A stretch of 64,000 bases of DNA from Parafrankia irregularis (GTDB taxonomy: Bacteria; Actinomycetota; Actinomycetes; Frankiales; Frankiaceae), in assembly GCF_001536285.1 (NCBI RefSeq), contig NZ_FAOZ01000004.1:62001-126000 (forward strand), written 5' to 3'. Below, piece by piece: positions 35,428 through 45,264 of the stretch. Made by a program: the position numbers and the translations under genes. The notes beneath the pieces were generated by a model. The model saw only the letters and a program-made list of their open reading frames with translations, ran no database searches and had not been told where the DNA came from. Every line of letters begins with the position of its first letter. The first letter of the stretch is position 1.

Positions 35428-35778
35428 ATGGATGTTCCTCCTGGACCAAAACCACCCGGATCACCCGGGGACTGCCGGGCACTGGCCTCGGTGTGCGACG
35501 CATACGCGCAGGTTCTCGGCGACGAGATCCGCGCGGCCGGCACGATTTACGGAATCGTCGGCTCGGACCGCTGGACGGGCCGGTCGGCCCGCTTCGTTCG
35601 TGGCGCGATCAGCGACTGGCAGGGCTCGGCCCACGACGCCGAGGGCTCGCTGCGCGGGCTCGCCTCCCAGCTGCGGCGGGCGGCCGACGAGCTCACCCTG
35701 GCGCAGACGGACTGGCAGCGCCGATCCGACCGCTACGAGGCGGCCCTCCGTGACCGGGCCCGGTGGGGGCGGACGTGA
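35428..35778 (+). CDS. WXG100-like protein of the type VII-like cluster
   Basis: The 116-residue protein is largely helical with SDRWTGRSARFVRGAISDWQ in the middle, a W-x-G turn between two helices as in ESX/WXG100 substrates. The second helix is rich in Arg, Ala and Gln. It starts at an ATG preceded by a weak GCCGG. The stop overlaps the next GTG start by four bases. It is probably a secreted partner or a chaperone-like subunit of the machine encoded downstream; direct secretion is not shown. Confidence 0.7.
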   Translation: MDVPPGPKPPGSPGDCRALASVCDAYAQVLGDEIRAAGTIYGIVGSDRWTGRSARFVRGAISDWQGSAHDAEGSLRGLASQLRRAADELTLAQTDWQRRSDRYEAALRDRARWGRT

Positions 35779-36527
35779 CCGAGTATCTGCGACTCGACCC
35801 GGCGGCGATGCGGACTGTCGCCGCCGACCTCGACCGGGCGACTGACGTCGGCCGCCGGATGAGCTCGGCGTTGCCGACGTTGACGGCCGGGTACGACCTG
35901 CCCCTGGGGCTCGGGCGGCAGGCGCAGGCCGAGCTGAGCAGGCTGGGAGGGGTGATGGCCCGGGCGGGCGGGGCCCTGCACGGACTCGGGCGCGATGTGC
36001 GGGCGCGGGCGGTCCTCGCCGAGCTGGCGGACGCCGCGGAGAAGCCGGGAGCAGGCGCGGGCGGCGGCCCGGGTGCCGCACCGGCCGGTCTGGCGGACAG
36101 GCTGCGCCGGATCGTGGAGGATTTCGAATGCCCGCTGGACGACCCGGTGCGCAACCTGATTCACGAGTCCACCGCGGCGGCCGCGGGCGGTGCGGCCGGT
36201 GGGGCGAAGGCCGGCCTCGGGCAGCTGCAGGAGGCCCTGAACGACGTCGCGGACGGCGAGATCGCCAACCGTCTGCGGGAGGGGGTCAACCGGAACCTCG
36301 ATCAGTGTCAGCCACCCGTCGAACTGCCCGAGCCGTTGCCGCCACCGCCGCCCCCACCGCCGCCGCCCGGGCTGCTTGAGCGGGTCGCCGACGCTGTCGA
36401 CGGAGCCGTGGACGACGTCGTCGACGGGGCCCGGCAGGTACTCGAGGATCTTCCCGCTCCGGGTGACCAGCCGCGCGGCGGAATGCCACCGCTCCCCGTG
36501 CCGCCGCCGATCGTGCCGATTCCCTGA
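35775..36527 (+). CDS. helical Pro-rich protein, probable type VII-secreted partner
   Basis: The 250-residue protein starts at a GTG overlapping the previous stop. The first ~90 residues are helical (YLRLDPAAMRTVAADLDRAT), like the LXG/WXG class. A Gly/Ala-rich stretch follows, then a run of about ten prolines near residue 200 and a Pro-rich tail. There is no signal peptide. It forms a pair with the WXG100-like gene upstream. Function is unknown; a secreted or scaffold role is inferred. Confidence 0.6.
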   Translation: MTEYLRLDPAAMRTVAADLDRATDVGRRMSSALPTLTAGYDLPLGLGRQAQAELSRLGGVMARAGGALHGLGRDVRARAVLAELADAAEKPGAGAGGGPGAAPAGLADRLRRIVEDFECPLDDPVRNLIHESTAAAAGGAAGGAKAGLGQLQEALNDVADGEIANRLREGVNRNLDQCQPPVELPEPLPPPPPPPPPPGLLERVADAVDGAVDDVVDGARQVLEDLPAPGDQPRGGMPPLPVPPPIVPIP

Positions 36528-36551
36528 TCCGTACAGATTCCCTGATCCGCC

Positions 36552-36587
36552 CCCGGGCGGGGCCGTCCGTCGACGCCCCCGCCCGGG
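36552..36587. terminator. bidirectional terminator
   Basis: CCCGGGCGGGG and CCCCGCCCGGG form an 11-bp perfect stem with a 14-base loop between convergent genes ending at 36527 and 36606. Confidence 0.75.
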
Positions 36588-36605
36588 CCGTTCCCGCGCC
36601 GACGC

Positions 36606-39500
36606 CTACGGCCAGATGTAGCCGAGGACGAAGTTGTAGCTGGTGTAACCGCGGGCCGCGTATTCGGAGTAGGCCCCGGACGGGTTCACCGCCCACACCC
36701 AGGAGACGTCCCCCGGGTCGAACATCGCGTCGACCTGCAGGGTGCCGGCCGGGCGGCTGGCGGCGGCGTAGGTGTAGAAGGCGATCCCCTCGTTGACGTA
36801 GCCCGGTTGCGCGTTGGGATTCATCGAGAAGTAGTAGGTCGTGCCCTTGCCGCAGGCGCTGTCGCACCGGGACCGGTAGACCGCGGTGGTGCCACCGCCC
36901 GGCGACGCCGCGGAGAACACGCTGCCGAGCTGCCGGTTGAAGGTGTAGCCGGCCTCGCTCGCGTTGGTGCTCAGCAGGTAGTAGGGCTCCCCGTTGCGCT
37001 TGTGCAGGTACAGCGGCACGGGGGCGGCGTCCTCGTAGGCGTAGGTGACGGAGGCCTGCGGGGCCACCGCGGTGCCGGCCGCCGGGTCCTGCGCGAGGAC
37101 GGAGTTCGGCTGGTTCGTCGGGTAGTCCGTGGACGGCACCGGGGTGAGACCAGCGGCGGTGATCGTCGCCGCGGCGGTCGCCGGGTCCATCCCGACCACG
37201 TTGGGCACCGCGACCGGCGCACCACCGTAGTACCGGACGGTGATCGGGTCGGCCGGCCCCGCGGCGCTGCCCGCGACCGGCTGCTGGTCGATCACGACCC
37301 CGGGGGTCGTCCCGGCCGGCGCGAGCCCGAGGTCGGTCGCGGTGCAGGCGGTGAATCCGGCGGCCGCCAGCCGCCCGCAGGCGCCCGCGGCGTCGGTGCC
37401 GACCTCCGAGGGAACCGCGACCTTGTCTGGGTAGACGAGTCTCACCTGGCCGCCGCGGTCGAGCGGGCTCTTGGCCGCCGGATCCTGCCGGGTGACCAGG
37501 TTCAGGCCGGTAGCGGCATTCGCGAGGCCCTCCGCGGTCGGGGTGCAGGTCAGCCCGAGGTCGGTGACTTCCTTACAGGCCGCGGTGACGTCTCTGCCGG
37601 CCAGGTCGGGCACCTGTGCGCGGTCGCGGTAGCGGACCTCGACGATGTACCGCTCCTGCACCTGGCTCCCCGGCGCCGGGTCGGTGCTGATGACGGTGCC
37701 GACGGTCCCGCCGTCCAGCTGGCCGGATGCCACCGGCCGGCATTCCAGGCGCACGGCGCGCAATGCCGCGCAGGCAGCGGTCTGCTGCTGGCCCCGGACG
37801 TCGGGCACCGTGACGGTCGGTACCGCCGGGGTCGTGCGCGACGGTGCGCCGTTGGCCGGTCCGCCAGCCGGTGACTGCCCGACGGGACCACCGCCGGTAG
37901 GTGGCGTACGACCGGCCGGCGCCGGCTGTGGGGCCGGCGGGGTGGAGCGGGTCGACGGCGCCGGCGGGGCGGGTGACGAGCTCGAAGGGGCGCGGCCGAC
38001 GGGTGCTCGCGGGGTGGACGACGGCTGCGTCGGGGGTGTGCTCGGGATGCCCGCCGCGGCCGGCGGCCCGGTCGCTCCGGTACCGGCGCCGCCCGCCGGG
38101 CCGGCCGCATCGGCGGTGCCGGCGGGCCCGGAGCCGTCGCCCTTGTTGACGCTGGACCTGGTGCCGTCCGGCGAGACCGTGGCGGCCCAGCTGGCGTACT
38201 GGTTGTTGATCCACAGTCGGCCACCGTCGATCTTCAGCTCGATGTCACCGGAACTGCCTGCCGGCATCGCGATCTCACTTGCGGCGGCGGGGGTGGCTGC
38301 GTCGAGCCAGAGAACTTTCTGATGCGTGGTGTCCGGTACGTACAACCGCCCGTAGGCCTCCAGCGGGCGGCCGTATCGAGGCTGCCCATCGCTGCCGAGC
38401 GCGATCGGTGCGCCCACCGTGCCCTGCTCGACATCCACCCGGATCATCTGTCGCCGCGGAACCACGACCAGCCACAGCGCGCCCGCGGTCTCGCTCGGGG
38501 CGGAGATCTGGATCTCGGCGCCGGCCGGCAGCCTGACCGGGGTCGTGCGGACTCCACCGTCCGATCGGACGAGGACGACCTCGCCGGCGTCGGCCCGCAC
38601 GACCACCGGGCGGTCGTGCACCAGGGTGAGCCCGAGGCGGTTGTCCAATCCGACGTTCACCGTGCGCAGCAGTTCGGAGCCGCGGATCTGGGCGAGTCGC
38701 CCGTCTTCCAGCAGGACCCAGAGGGTTCCGGTCGAATCCGCGGCCTGCCCGACGATCCGGCCGTCCAGGTGGACCGGAGCCCCGATACCTCCACCGCCGC
38801 CCAGTCGCGACACCGAGCTGTGGGCCGGACCACTCGAACCCGGACCACTCGAACCCGGACCGTTCGAGCTCGGACCGTTCGAATCCGGCTGGTCCTGGGC
38901 CGCGCCGGTCCGGCTCGCGTCGCTGTCGGTCGCCGCGTCCTGATCCGAACCGGCCGGTGCGTCCTCGGCGGGGGTGGTACCGGTGAGGTACGCGCTCCCG
39001 CCGCCGGCCGAAAGGGCACGCTGCGATCCGTCCGGTGCCGCGCCGGGCACCGGGGAGGCGGTCATCGCCGCGGTGTCGACCTGGGACAGCACGCCGGTGT
39101 TCTGGTTGACGACGTAAAGCTGGCCGCCGACCTCCACCGTCTGCAGACGTTCCCGCTCGGCGGCGAGGGAGCCCTGGACCTGGGCGTCCGCCTCACCGGT
39201 GAGGCCGTTGACGTGCGCCACGGTGTGACCGCTCGGCAGGTAGGTGCTCGCGTCGCCCAGCACGGCCTGGGACGCCCGGTAGCCGGTTCCGGTCGAGACC
39301 GCGGCCACCCCGACCAGGAGCAACACGGCCAGCGCCAGGCGGGTACGCGGCCGGCCGCCGCCACGCAGCGCCGCGAGGCTCGGCGCCGGGGGCCGCCGTG
39401 AGGACGACAGCCGCGAGAGCGGTGCTGATCGGCGCCGCCTCCGCCGCCGGCGGTCCGCGGTGGCGGAGGTGGCGGCTGCGGTTCGCGGTCGCGGGCTCAC
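36606..39500 (-). CDS. membrane-anchored propeller protein with four PASTA domains
   Basis: The ~964-residue protein has an Arg-rich cytoplasmic start and one membrane helix (LALAVLLLVGVAAVSTGTGY). A propeller-like extracellular region follows (repeats such as GGQLYVVNQNTGVLSQVD), then a Pro/Ser/Thr linker. Four PASTA-type domains begin VTVPDVRGQ, AQVPDLAGRD, VAVPSEVGTD and VAVPNVVGMD. The C-terminal domain resembles DUF5648 (VPLYLHKRNGEPYYLLSTNA). PASTA domains bind muropeptides, so it may tether the apparatus to the wall. A GTG at 39500 with AGGGAG upstream is preferred over the ATG at 39554. It is divergent from the FHA-HTH gene. Confidence 0.8.
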   Translation of the reverse strand: MSPRPRTAAATSATADRRRRRRRRSAPLSRLSSSRRPPAPSLAALRGGGRPRTRLALAVLLLVGVAAVSTGTGYRASQAVLGDASTYLPSGHTVAHVNGLTGEADAQVQGSLAAERERLQTVEVGGQLYVVNQNTGVLSQVDTAAMTASPVPGAAPDGSQRALSAGGGSAYLTGTTPAEDAPAGSDQDAATDSDASRTGAAQDQPDSNGPSSNGPGSSGPGSSGPAHSSVSRLGGGGGIGAPVHLDGRIVGQAADSTGTLWVLLEDGRLAQIRGSELLRTVNVGLDNRLGLTLVHDRPVVVRADAGEVVLVRSDGGVRTTPVRLPAGAEIQISAPSETAGALWLVVVPRRQMIRVDVEQGTVGAPIALGSDGQPRYGRPLEAYGRLYVPDTTHQKVLWLDAATPAAASEIAMPAGSSGDIELKIDGGRLWINNQYASWAATVSPDGTRSSVNKGDGSGPAGTADAAGPAGGAGTGATGPPAAAGIPSTPPTQPSSTPRAPVGRAPSSSSPAPPAPSTRSTPPAPQPAPAGRTPPTGGGPVGQSPAGGPANGAPSRTTPAVPTVTVPDVRGQQQTAACAALRAVRLECRPVASGQLDGGTVGTVISTDPAPGSQVQERYIVEVRYRDRAQVPDLAGRDVTAACKEVTDLGLTCTPTAEGLANAATGLNLVTRQDPAAKSPLDRGGQVRLVYPDKVAVPSEVGTDAAGACGRLAAAGFTACTATDLGLAPAGTTPGVVIDQQPVAGSAAGPADPITVRYYGGAPVAVPNVVGMDPATAAATITAAGLTPVPSTDYPTNQPNSVLAQDPAAGTAVAPQASVTYAYEDAAPVPLYLHKRNGEPYYLLSTNASEAGYTFNRQLGSVFSAASPGGGTTAVYRSRCDSACGKGTTYYFSMNPNAQPGYVNEGIAFYTYAAASRPAGTLQVDAMFDPGDVSWVWAVNPSGAYSEYAARGYTSYNFVLGYIWP

Positions 39501-39591
39501 GGATCTCCCTGTCGGCGCTTGGCTCAGTGATGCTCGGCGCGATGATATGGACACGAACCATCACAACCGCAATGGGAAGGGCTTCCCTCAG

Positions 39592-40323
39592 ATGACCGGT
39601 CAGGTCGAATACGACGGTCAGGTGTTCCCGCTGTCCGCCGGGCGGCGGCTGACCTTCGGCCGCTCGCTGGAATGCACAGTGCGGCTGGCCGCCGGCGACG
39701 CCGCGATCTCTCGGATCGCTGGTTCGGTCGAGAGCGAGGTCGACGGCAGCCTGTGGTGGCTGTCGAACGACAGCGACAAGCGGCTGTTCGCGGTCGTGGA
39801 CGAGTTCGGCCTGCGCAGTGTCGTCCCACCGGGCCGGCGGGTCGCGGTCGAGAGCCCGGTCCGCGTCGTCCTCGAAGGCGCCGACCGGGTCTATTCGCTG
39901 CGGGTGGCCGTCGCCGGACCGGGCCGAGCGGTCGCCGGTGGCGCCGGTGGCGCCGGTGGCGCCGGAGTCGACGGCGGAGGAGACGGCGTCGGCGCCCCGG
40001 TGCCGGCGACGGGCACACTCACCGCCGCCGGCGAGAACGTGATGATCAACAGTGCGGACCGGCTCGCTCTGGTCGCTCTGTTCGCCGGCTACCTGGAGGA
40101 TCCGCCCCGGTACGACCCGTACCCACGCAGCTACGCCGCGGCGGCGAAGCGGCTGGATGTCCCGCGCACCACCCTGGTGAAACGGATCGAGCATCTGCGG
40201 GTCAGGCTGACCGACGCCGGCGTCCCGAACCTGATGGGGTGGAACGCTCTGACCAAGCTTGCCGAGTACGCCATCACCACCCGTCTGATCACCCGGGATG
40301 ACCTGCGGCTGCTGCGACGCTGA
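39592..40323 (+). CDS. FHA-domain protein with C-terminal HTH
   Basis: About 243 residues from the ATG at 39592 (an in-frame ATG at 39547 is the alternative). The N-terminal half is an FHA-like sandwich (LTFGRSLECTVRLAAGDAAI) with the usual S-x-x-H partly altered (ISRIAGSVE). A Gly/Ala linker leads to a C-terminal helical module (YAAAAKRLDVPRTTLVKRIE) that looks like a helix-turn-helix. FHA domains bind phosphothreonine, so it may read the kinase encoded at 45261 and regulate the cluster. The coupling is inferred. Confidence 0.78.
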   Translation: MTGQVEYDGQVFPLSAGRRLTFGRSLECTVRLAAGDAAISRIAGSVESEVDGSLWWLSNDSDKRLFAVVDEFGLRSVVPPGRRVAVESPVRVVLEGADRVYSLRVAVAGPGRAVAGGAGGAGGAGVDGGGDGVGAPVPATGTLTAAGENVMINSADRLALVALFAGYLEDPPRYDPYPRSYAAAAKRLDVPRTTLVKRIEHLRVRLTDAGVPNLMGWNALTKLAEYAITTRLITRDDLRLLRR

Positions 40324-40434
40324 CCACGCGACGCCGTCAATGGGGAGGGTTTCCGATTCCCGCGCCGGGCGGTGATCCCTACCGTCGGTCACGTCCCGCG
40401 GATCCGCCGCGGGAGGAGTCCGGAGGTGTGTCGC

Positions 40435-40698
40435 ATGGCCGTCATCGGTGCCGAGATCGGTGATCTCAATGCTCTGAACACCAGCCTCAGGCGGCAGAGT
40501 GGATCTGTCGACACGCTGCTGTCGGAGTTGACCACCCAGTTGCAGAACGCCCACTGGAAGGGCGGCGCCGCGGACAGGTTCCGTGCCTCCTGGGAGACGG
40601 AGTACCGGCCGGCGCTGCGCAGTCTGTCGGCTGCGCTGACCGCCGCCGCGGACGAGGTCCGCCGCCGGGCCGAAGCGCTGACGGCTGCCGGCTCCTGA
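40435..40698 (+). CDS. WXG100 family protein
   Basis: The 87-residue helical hairpin carries the W-x-G motif in NAHWKGGAADRFRASWETEY (Trp near residue 41). It starts at an ATG with GGAGGTG eight bases upstream and lies 42 bp ahead of the EccC-like ATPase gene, the standard pairing of substrate and motor in type VII systems. Length and motif match ESAT-6/CFP-10-type proteins. A C-terminal YxxxD/E secretion signal is not evident. Confidence 0.9.
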   Translation: MAVIGAEIGDLNALNTSLRRQSGSVDTLLSELTTQLQNAHWKGGAADRFRASWETEYRPALRSLSAALTAAADEVRRRAEALTAAGS

Positions 40699-40740
40699 CG
40701 GTCGGGGCGGCGGAGACTGGCAGCGGCGGGCGGCAGCGCG

Positions 40741-43700
40741 ATGGATCTCGACCTTGAGCTCGTCGACGGCGACGGCGGGCGGCACCGTGTCTGGGTCGAT
40801 GCCGGGCCGCGCACCCGGGTCGGTGATGTCCGGGCAGCGGTGCGTGCGCTCCAGGCCGCGGACCGGGCGCTCTTCCTCGGCGGGACCCAGCTGGACGACG
40901 ACAGCACGCTGCGCGACGCCGGGCTGATGCCGGGGGCGGTCGTCGGCCTGGGCCACCCGGCCGCCGAACCCACCAGCCCTGCGGCCGCGGACGCACCTGG
41001 CCCCTGGGAGCTGGCGGTGGTCGGTGGCCTGGACGCCGGGCTGACGGTGCCGTTGCCCGCCGGGGGCGACGTGCGGATCGGGCGTGGCCCCGCAAGCGAC
41101 ATCGTGCTGGACGACCCGGAGGTCAGTCGGGAACACGCCGGTCTGACGATCACGGCGCCGGAGACGGTGGAGCTCCGCGACCTGGATTCCCGCAACGGCG
41201 TCGCCTGGGACGGTTTCCGGCTCGACGGCCCCGCAGTCCTGCGGGAGGCCGACGTCTTCCAACTGGGCGAGACGGTGCTTGCGCTGCGGCGGCCAGCTCA
41301 CCCCGCGGCCCTTCTCAGCCCGGACCCCGGCGAGTTCGGCTGGTTGGTGAACCGGCCGCCGCGCATCCCCGGAGCGCGCGCGGAGCCGGTGTTCGACGCT
41401 CCGGCAGCGCCCACCGAGCCACGGGCGTTCCGGTTCCCGGTCGCGTCGGTGGTGCTACCGCTGATCGCCGCCGCGGTGATGTTCCTGGTGATGCCGGGTG
41501 CCCGCTACTACCTGGCTTTCATGGTGCTGTCGCCGGTGATGCTACTGGTGAGCGCGTGGAGCGACCGGCGCGGTGGCCGGGCTGAGTACCGGCGCCTGAC
41601 CGCCGAGCACGACCAGGTACTCGAGCGGCTGGACGCCGATCTGCGCGCTCACGCCACCGAGAGCGGACGGAGGCTGCGGGCGGAATTCCCTGACCCGGCG
41701 ACGCTGCTGGCCATTGCCCAGGGCCCCGGCGGACGGCTGTGGGAACGCCGCCCGCGCGACGAGGACTTCCTGCTGCTGCGCTGCGGCCTGGTCGACCGTG
41801 CTTTGGCGGCCCGGGTCACCGGAGCCGCCCCCGCAGTCACGATGCCCACCTGCCGGCTTGTGCCGGAGCTCGTCGACCTGCCCACGCTCGGGGTCGTCGG
41901 CCTGGCCGGCCCGCGGCCGACGGTGCTTGCCCTGAGCCGGGCGCTGCTCGTCCAGCTCGCGGTCCTGCACGACCCGGACACAGTCGGCCTGGTTCTGCTG
42001 ACCAGCCGCCCGGACGCCGCCCCCGCCTGGGAGTGGCTGCTGTGGCTCGAACACCTTCGGCCGGGCGCCACCGCCGCAGGGGGGCCGTGGCGCCTGGTCG
42101 GGGCGGACACGGACCAGGCGGAGGCGAGAATCGCCCAGCTGCGCACGATCATCGCCGGGCGCCGCGCCGCGGCCGGTGGCGCGCTTGCCGGCAGCGCGAC
42201 GGTGGACGGGCCCGAGGTCGATGGACCGGCCACGGACGGCCGCACCTACGTGGTCGTGGTCGACGGTGCCCGGCAGGCCCGGTCGCTGCGGGGATTCACC
42301 GATCTGCTCCGCGACGGGCCCACGGCTCGCGTGTACGTGCTGTGCCTGGACGACGAGCCCGAGGGCCTGCCCGACGAGTGCCGCGCCACGCTGGCCGCTC
42401 GGGGCGCGGGCGGCAGCCGGCTGCGGGTCAGCCAGCCGGGCGCCGAGCCCGTCGACAGCGTGCTCGCCGACGGCGTCTCCGCCGAACTGGCCGGGCGGAT
42501 CGCCCGCGCGTTGCGGCCGCTGCGCCTGCTCGGCTCCGCCCAGGGTGCCGAGCTGCCGGCGACGGTGCGATACACCGAGCTTGCGAAGGCGGCCAGCGTG
42601 ACGGCGCTGGCCCGTCCGGCCGGACCATCGACCCGGATGCTGCTCGGTGTCGGCGTGGACGGGCCGGTCAGCGCCGACCTGCGCCGGGACGGCCCGCACG
42701 CGCTTGTCGCCGGCACCAGCGGCGCGGGGAAGTCCGAACTGTTGCAGACCATGATCGCCTCGCTGGCGCAGACGAACTCACCGGACGCCCTGACCTTCCT
42801 GCTTGTTGACTACAAGGGCGGCAGCGCGTTCACGGCGGCCGCAGCCCTCCCACACTGCGTCGGCCTTGTCACCGACCTGGACGGCCACCACGCGAACCGG
42901 GTTCTGGACTCGCTGGGAGCTGAGCTCCGCCGGCGGGAACGGCTGTTGGCCGTGGCCGGTGCCCGGGACATCGACGAGCTGTGGGCGCTGGCGGAGCGTG
43001 AACCGGTCGCCGGGCCGGGGCGGGCGGGGCCAGGCCTGCCGCGGCTCGTCGTGATCGTCGACGAGTTCGCCACCCTGGTGGAGGAGGTGCCGGACTTCGT
43101 ACCAGGGCTGGTCGGCATCGGCATGCGCGGGCGCAGCCTGGGGATCCACCTCATTCTCGCCACCCAGCGGCCGGCCGGCGTCGTCACCCCTGACCTGCGG
43201 GCGAATGTCAATCTCCGGATCTGCCTTCGGGTCACCAGCGGCGAGGACAGCACGGACGTCATCGGCGTGCCGGATGCCGCCCAGCTGTCCAGCGCCCAGC
43301 CTGGGCGCGCCTACCTGCGCACCGGTCACCGTGAGCTCGCCCTGTTCCAGGCGGCGAGGGTCGGGGGCCCGGCCCTGGCAGACCCGGCGCGGCCAGGTGA
43401 AGCCGCCGGAACCGCGGGTCCGGCCGGCGCTGGAATCCCGCGGGTGGTCGCCCGGGGTCTGGCCGAGGCCGGCGCGGTCTGCCGGGCGGTCGCGCCGGAA
43501 GCGACGTCGAACCGGACGGATCTCGATGTGATCATTTCTGATCTCCGGGTGGCAGCCGAGCGGGACGGGTTCACCGGACCGCGGCGGCCCTGGCTGGATC
43601 CGCTGCCCGAGGTGCTGACCGGCGCCGAGCTCGCGGCATTCCCCACCGGCGGTGATCCGTCCGCGGCCTGTGCCGGGGCTGGAACCGACGCCCAGGCTGG

Positions 43701-45264
43701 AACTGGGACGGGGGCCGGCACGACTGTCCGGCTGGCGATCGGTCTGGCCGATCTGCCATCCGAACAGCTTCAGCGCCGCTTCGTTCTCGACCTGGAACGC
43801 ACCGGCTGCGTCGCGGTGATCGGCACGGTGCGCAGCGGCCGGTCGACGGCGCTGCGCACCGTTGCCGCGAGCCTGATCCAGGCGGCCGGCCCGGAGGACG
43901 CGCACCTGTACGTGATCGACTGCGGAAACGGAGGCCTGCGCAGCCTGGCGGCACTGCCGCACACCGGCGCCGTCATCGACGGCGCGGACTCCGCCCGCCT
44001 CGACCGGCTGGTCGCCTTCCTGGATCAGGAGATCACCCGCCGTCGCGAACGCCTGGCGGCGGCCGGTCACAGTTCGCTGGCCGAGCAGCGGTCCGCGGCC
44101 GCCCCAGCGGACCGGCTGCCCTATCTGGTCGTGCTGCTCGACCAGATCGAGGCGTTCCAGGCCCGGTACAACGAGATCGACGGCGGCAGGCTCGTCGAGG
44201 CCGTGGAGCGCCTGCTGCGCCATGGGCCATCCGTCGGAATCACAGTGCTGTTCAGCACGGACCGGTCTGGTTTCGGCTACCGCCTCAGCGGGCTGGTCGA
44301 GTCCCGGCTGGTGCTGCGCCAGGCGGATCGGGAGGACTACAGCATCTGCGGGGTGGACCGGCGCGGGGTCCCGACGCGGATGCCGACGGGGCGGGCGCTC
44401 TGGGCCGCCACCGGCGAGCAGGTGCAGATCGCCCGCCATGACCCGGCGGACATCGGCGCGCTGGCCGCGGGGCTCGCCGGGCGCCCGCCCATCCCGGCGG
44501 GTCGCGGGCCGCGGCGCCTTGACCCGCTCCCCGAGCGGGTCATCCAGACAGAACTGGCCGGGCCGGCCGGCCCCGCGAGAAGCCCCGGGGTCTGTGCGCC
44601 GGCCGTCGGCGGCGACGAACTCGCCGCGGTCGACATCGACCTGGCCGCCCTCGGTGGTTGTTTCGTGGTGGCGGGCCCGCCGGGCTCAGGCCGCAGCGGG
44701 GCCCTCGTCTCGATCGTCACGACCCTGCGGGGTCGGGCCGGCGGTGAGTTGCCCGTCATAGCGCTCGCCCCGCGACCGTCGCCGTTGCGCGGGCTCGCCG
44801 GACTGCCCGGTGTCCGGGCGGTCGTCGAGAACTCCGCGGAGCTGGCCCGGCGGTTGGAGGAGGCGCGCGACGCGCGCACGGCGGTCGCGGTCGTCGTGGA
44901 CGACGCCGAGCTTGTCGACGAACTCGGTGTGTCGGACCTGCTCGAAGCGTTCCTGCGCGGCGCCCGTGACACCGGCTCGCTGCTGGTACTCGCCGGCACC
45001 ACGGAGGATCTGGTCGCAGCCCGTTACCGCGGCTGGATCGCAGGTACTCGGCGCTCCAGGTCCGGCCTGCTGCTCTGTCCGGCCCAGCCGTCCGATGGCG
45101 AAGTCTTCGACCTGCGGCTGCCCCGGTCGGTGCTCGGGCAGTGGCCGGCGGGCCGGGCGCTGCTGGTGGAACGCGGGCGCCACCAGTTCGTCCAGGTGCT
45201 GGACCATGGCGACCCGCGAACCGCCGCCGCCACCACCGGAGCGGGAGCGGGAGTCAGATCGTGA
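40741..45264 (+). CDS. EccC/FtsK-like type VII secretion ATPase with FHA domain
   Basis: The 1507-residue motor begins with a ubiquitin-like YukD-type domain (1-75) and an FHA domain (VRIGRGPASDIVLDDPEVSR). Two membrane helices follow near 230-265, then three FtsK/SpoIIIE domains. The first is canonical: Walker A GTSGAGKS near residue 660 and Walker B RLVVIVDEFATL. The second (GTVRSGRS, near 1026) and third (GPPGSGRS, near 1310) have Arg in place of the Walker Lys, as often seen in EccC where only the first site is active. It would drive export of WXG100 proteins. It overlaps the kinase gene by four bases. Confidence 0.92.
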   Translation: MDLDLELVDGDGGRHRVWVDAGPRTRVGDVRAAVRALQAADRALFLGGTQLDDDSTLRDAGLMPGAVVGLGHPAAEPTSPAAADAPGPWELAVVGGLDAGLTVPLPAGGDVRIGRGPASDIVLDDPEVSREHAGLTITAPETVELRDLDSRNGVAWDGFRLDGPAVLREADVFQLGETVLALRRPAHPAALLSPDPGEFGWLVNRPPRIPGARAEPVFDAPAAPTEPRAFRFPVASVVLPLIAAAVMFLVMPGARYYLAFMVLSPVMLLVSAWSDRRGGRAEYRRLTAEHDQVLERLDADLRAHATESGRRLRAEFPDPATLLAIAQGPGGRLWERRPRDEDFLLLRCGLVDRALAARVTGAAPAVTMPTCRLVPELVDLPTLGVVGLAGPRPTVLALSRALLVQLAVLHDPDTVGLVLLTSRPDAAPAWEWLLWLEHLRPGATAAGGPWRLVGADTDQAEARIAQLRTIIAGRRAAAGGALAGSATVDGPEVDGPATDGRTYVVVVDGARQARSLRGFTDLLRDGPTARVYVLCLDDEPEGLPDECRATLAARGAGGSRLRVSQPGAEPVDSVLADGVSAELAGRIARALRPLRLLGSAQGAELPATVRYTELAKAASVTALARPAGPSTRMLLGVGVDGPVSADLRRDGPHALVAGTSGAGKSELLQTMIASLAQTNSPDALTFLLVDYKGGSAFTAAAALPHCVGLVTDLDGHHANRVLDSLGAELRRRERLLAVAGARDIDELWALAEREPVAGPGRAGPGLPRLVVIVDEFATLVEEVPDFVPGLVGIGMRGRSLGIHLILATQRPAGVVTPDLRANVNLRICLRVTSGEDSTDVIGVPDAAQLSSAQPGRAYLRTGHRELALFQAARVGGPALADPARPGEAAGTAGPAGAGIPRVVARGLAEAGAVCRAVAPEATSNRTDLDVIISDLRVAAERDGFTGPRRPWLDPLPEVLTGAELAAFPTGGDPSAACAGAGTDAQAGTGTGAGTTVRLAIGLADLPSEQLQRRFVLDLERTGCVAVIGTVRSGRSTALRTVAASLIQAAGPEDAHLYVIDCGNGGLRSLAALPHTGAVIDGADSARLDRLVAFLDQEITRRRERLAAAGHSSLAEQRSAAAPADRLPYLVVLLDQIEAFQARYNEIDGGRLVEAVERLLRHGPSVGITVLFSTDRSGFGYRLSGLVESRLVLRQADREDYSICGVDRRGVPTRMPTGRALWAATGEQVQIARHDPADIGALAAGLAGRPPIPAGRGPRRLDPLPERVIQTELAGPAGPARSPGVCAPAVGGDELAAVDIDLAALGGCFVVAGPPGSGRSGALVSIVTTLRGRAGGELPVIALAPRPSPLRGLAGLPGVRAVVENSAELARRLEEARDARTAVAVVVDDAELVDELGVSDLLEAFLRGARDTGSLLVLAGTTEDLVAARYRGWIAGTRRSRSGLLLCPAQPSDGEVFDLRLPRSVLGQWPAGRALLVERGRHQFVQVLDHGDPRTAAATTGAGAGVRS

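Noticed and set aside
39193-41301. 702-codon reverse frame spanning the FHA and WXG100 genes
   Set aside because: Covers three well-supported genes on both strands and has shadow composition.
42778-44439. 553-codon reverse frame opposite the EccC-like gene
   Set aside because: Antisense to conserved ATPase motifs; composition typical of the complementary frame in high-GC DNA.
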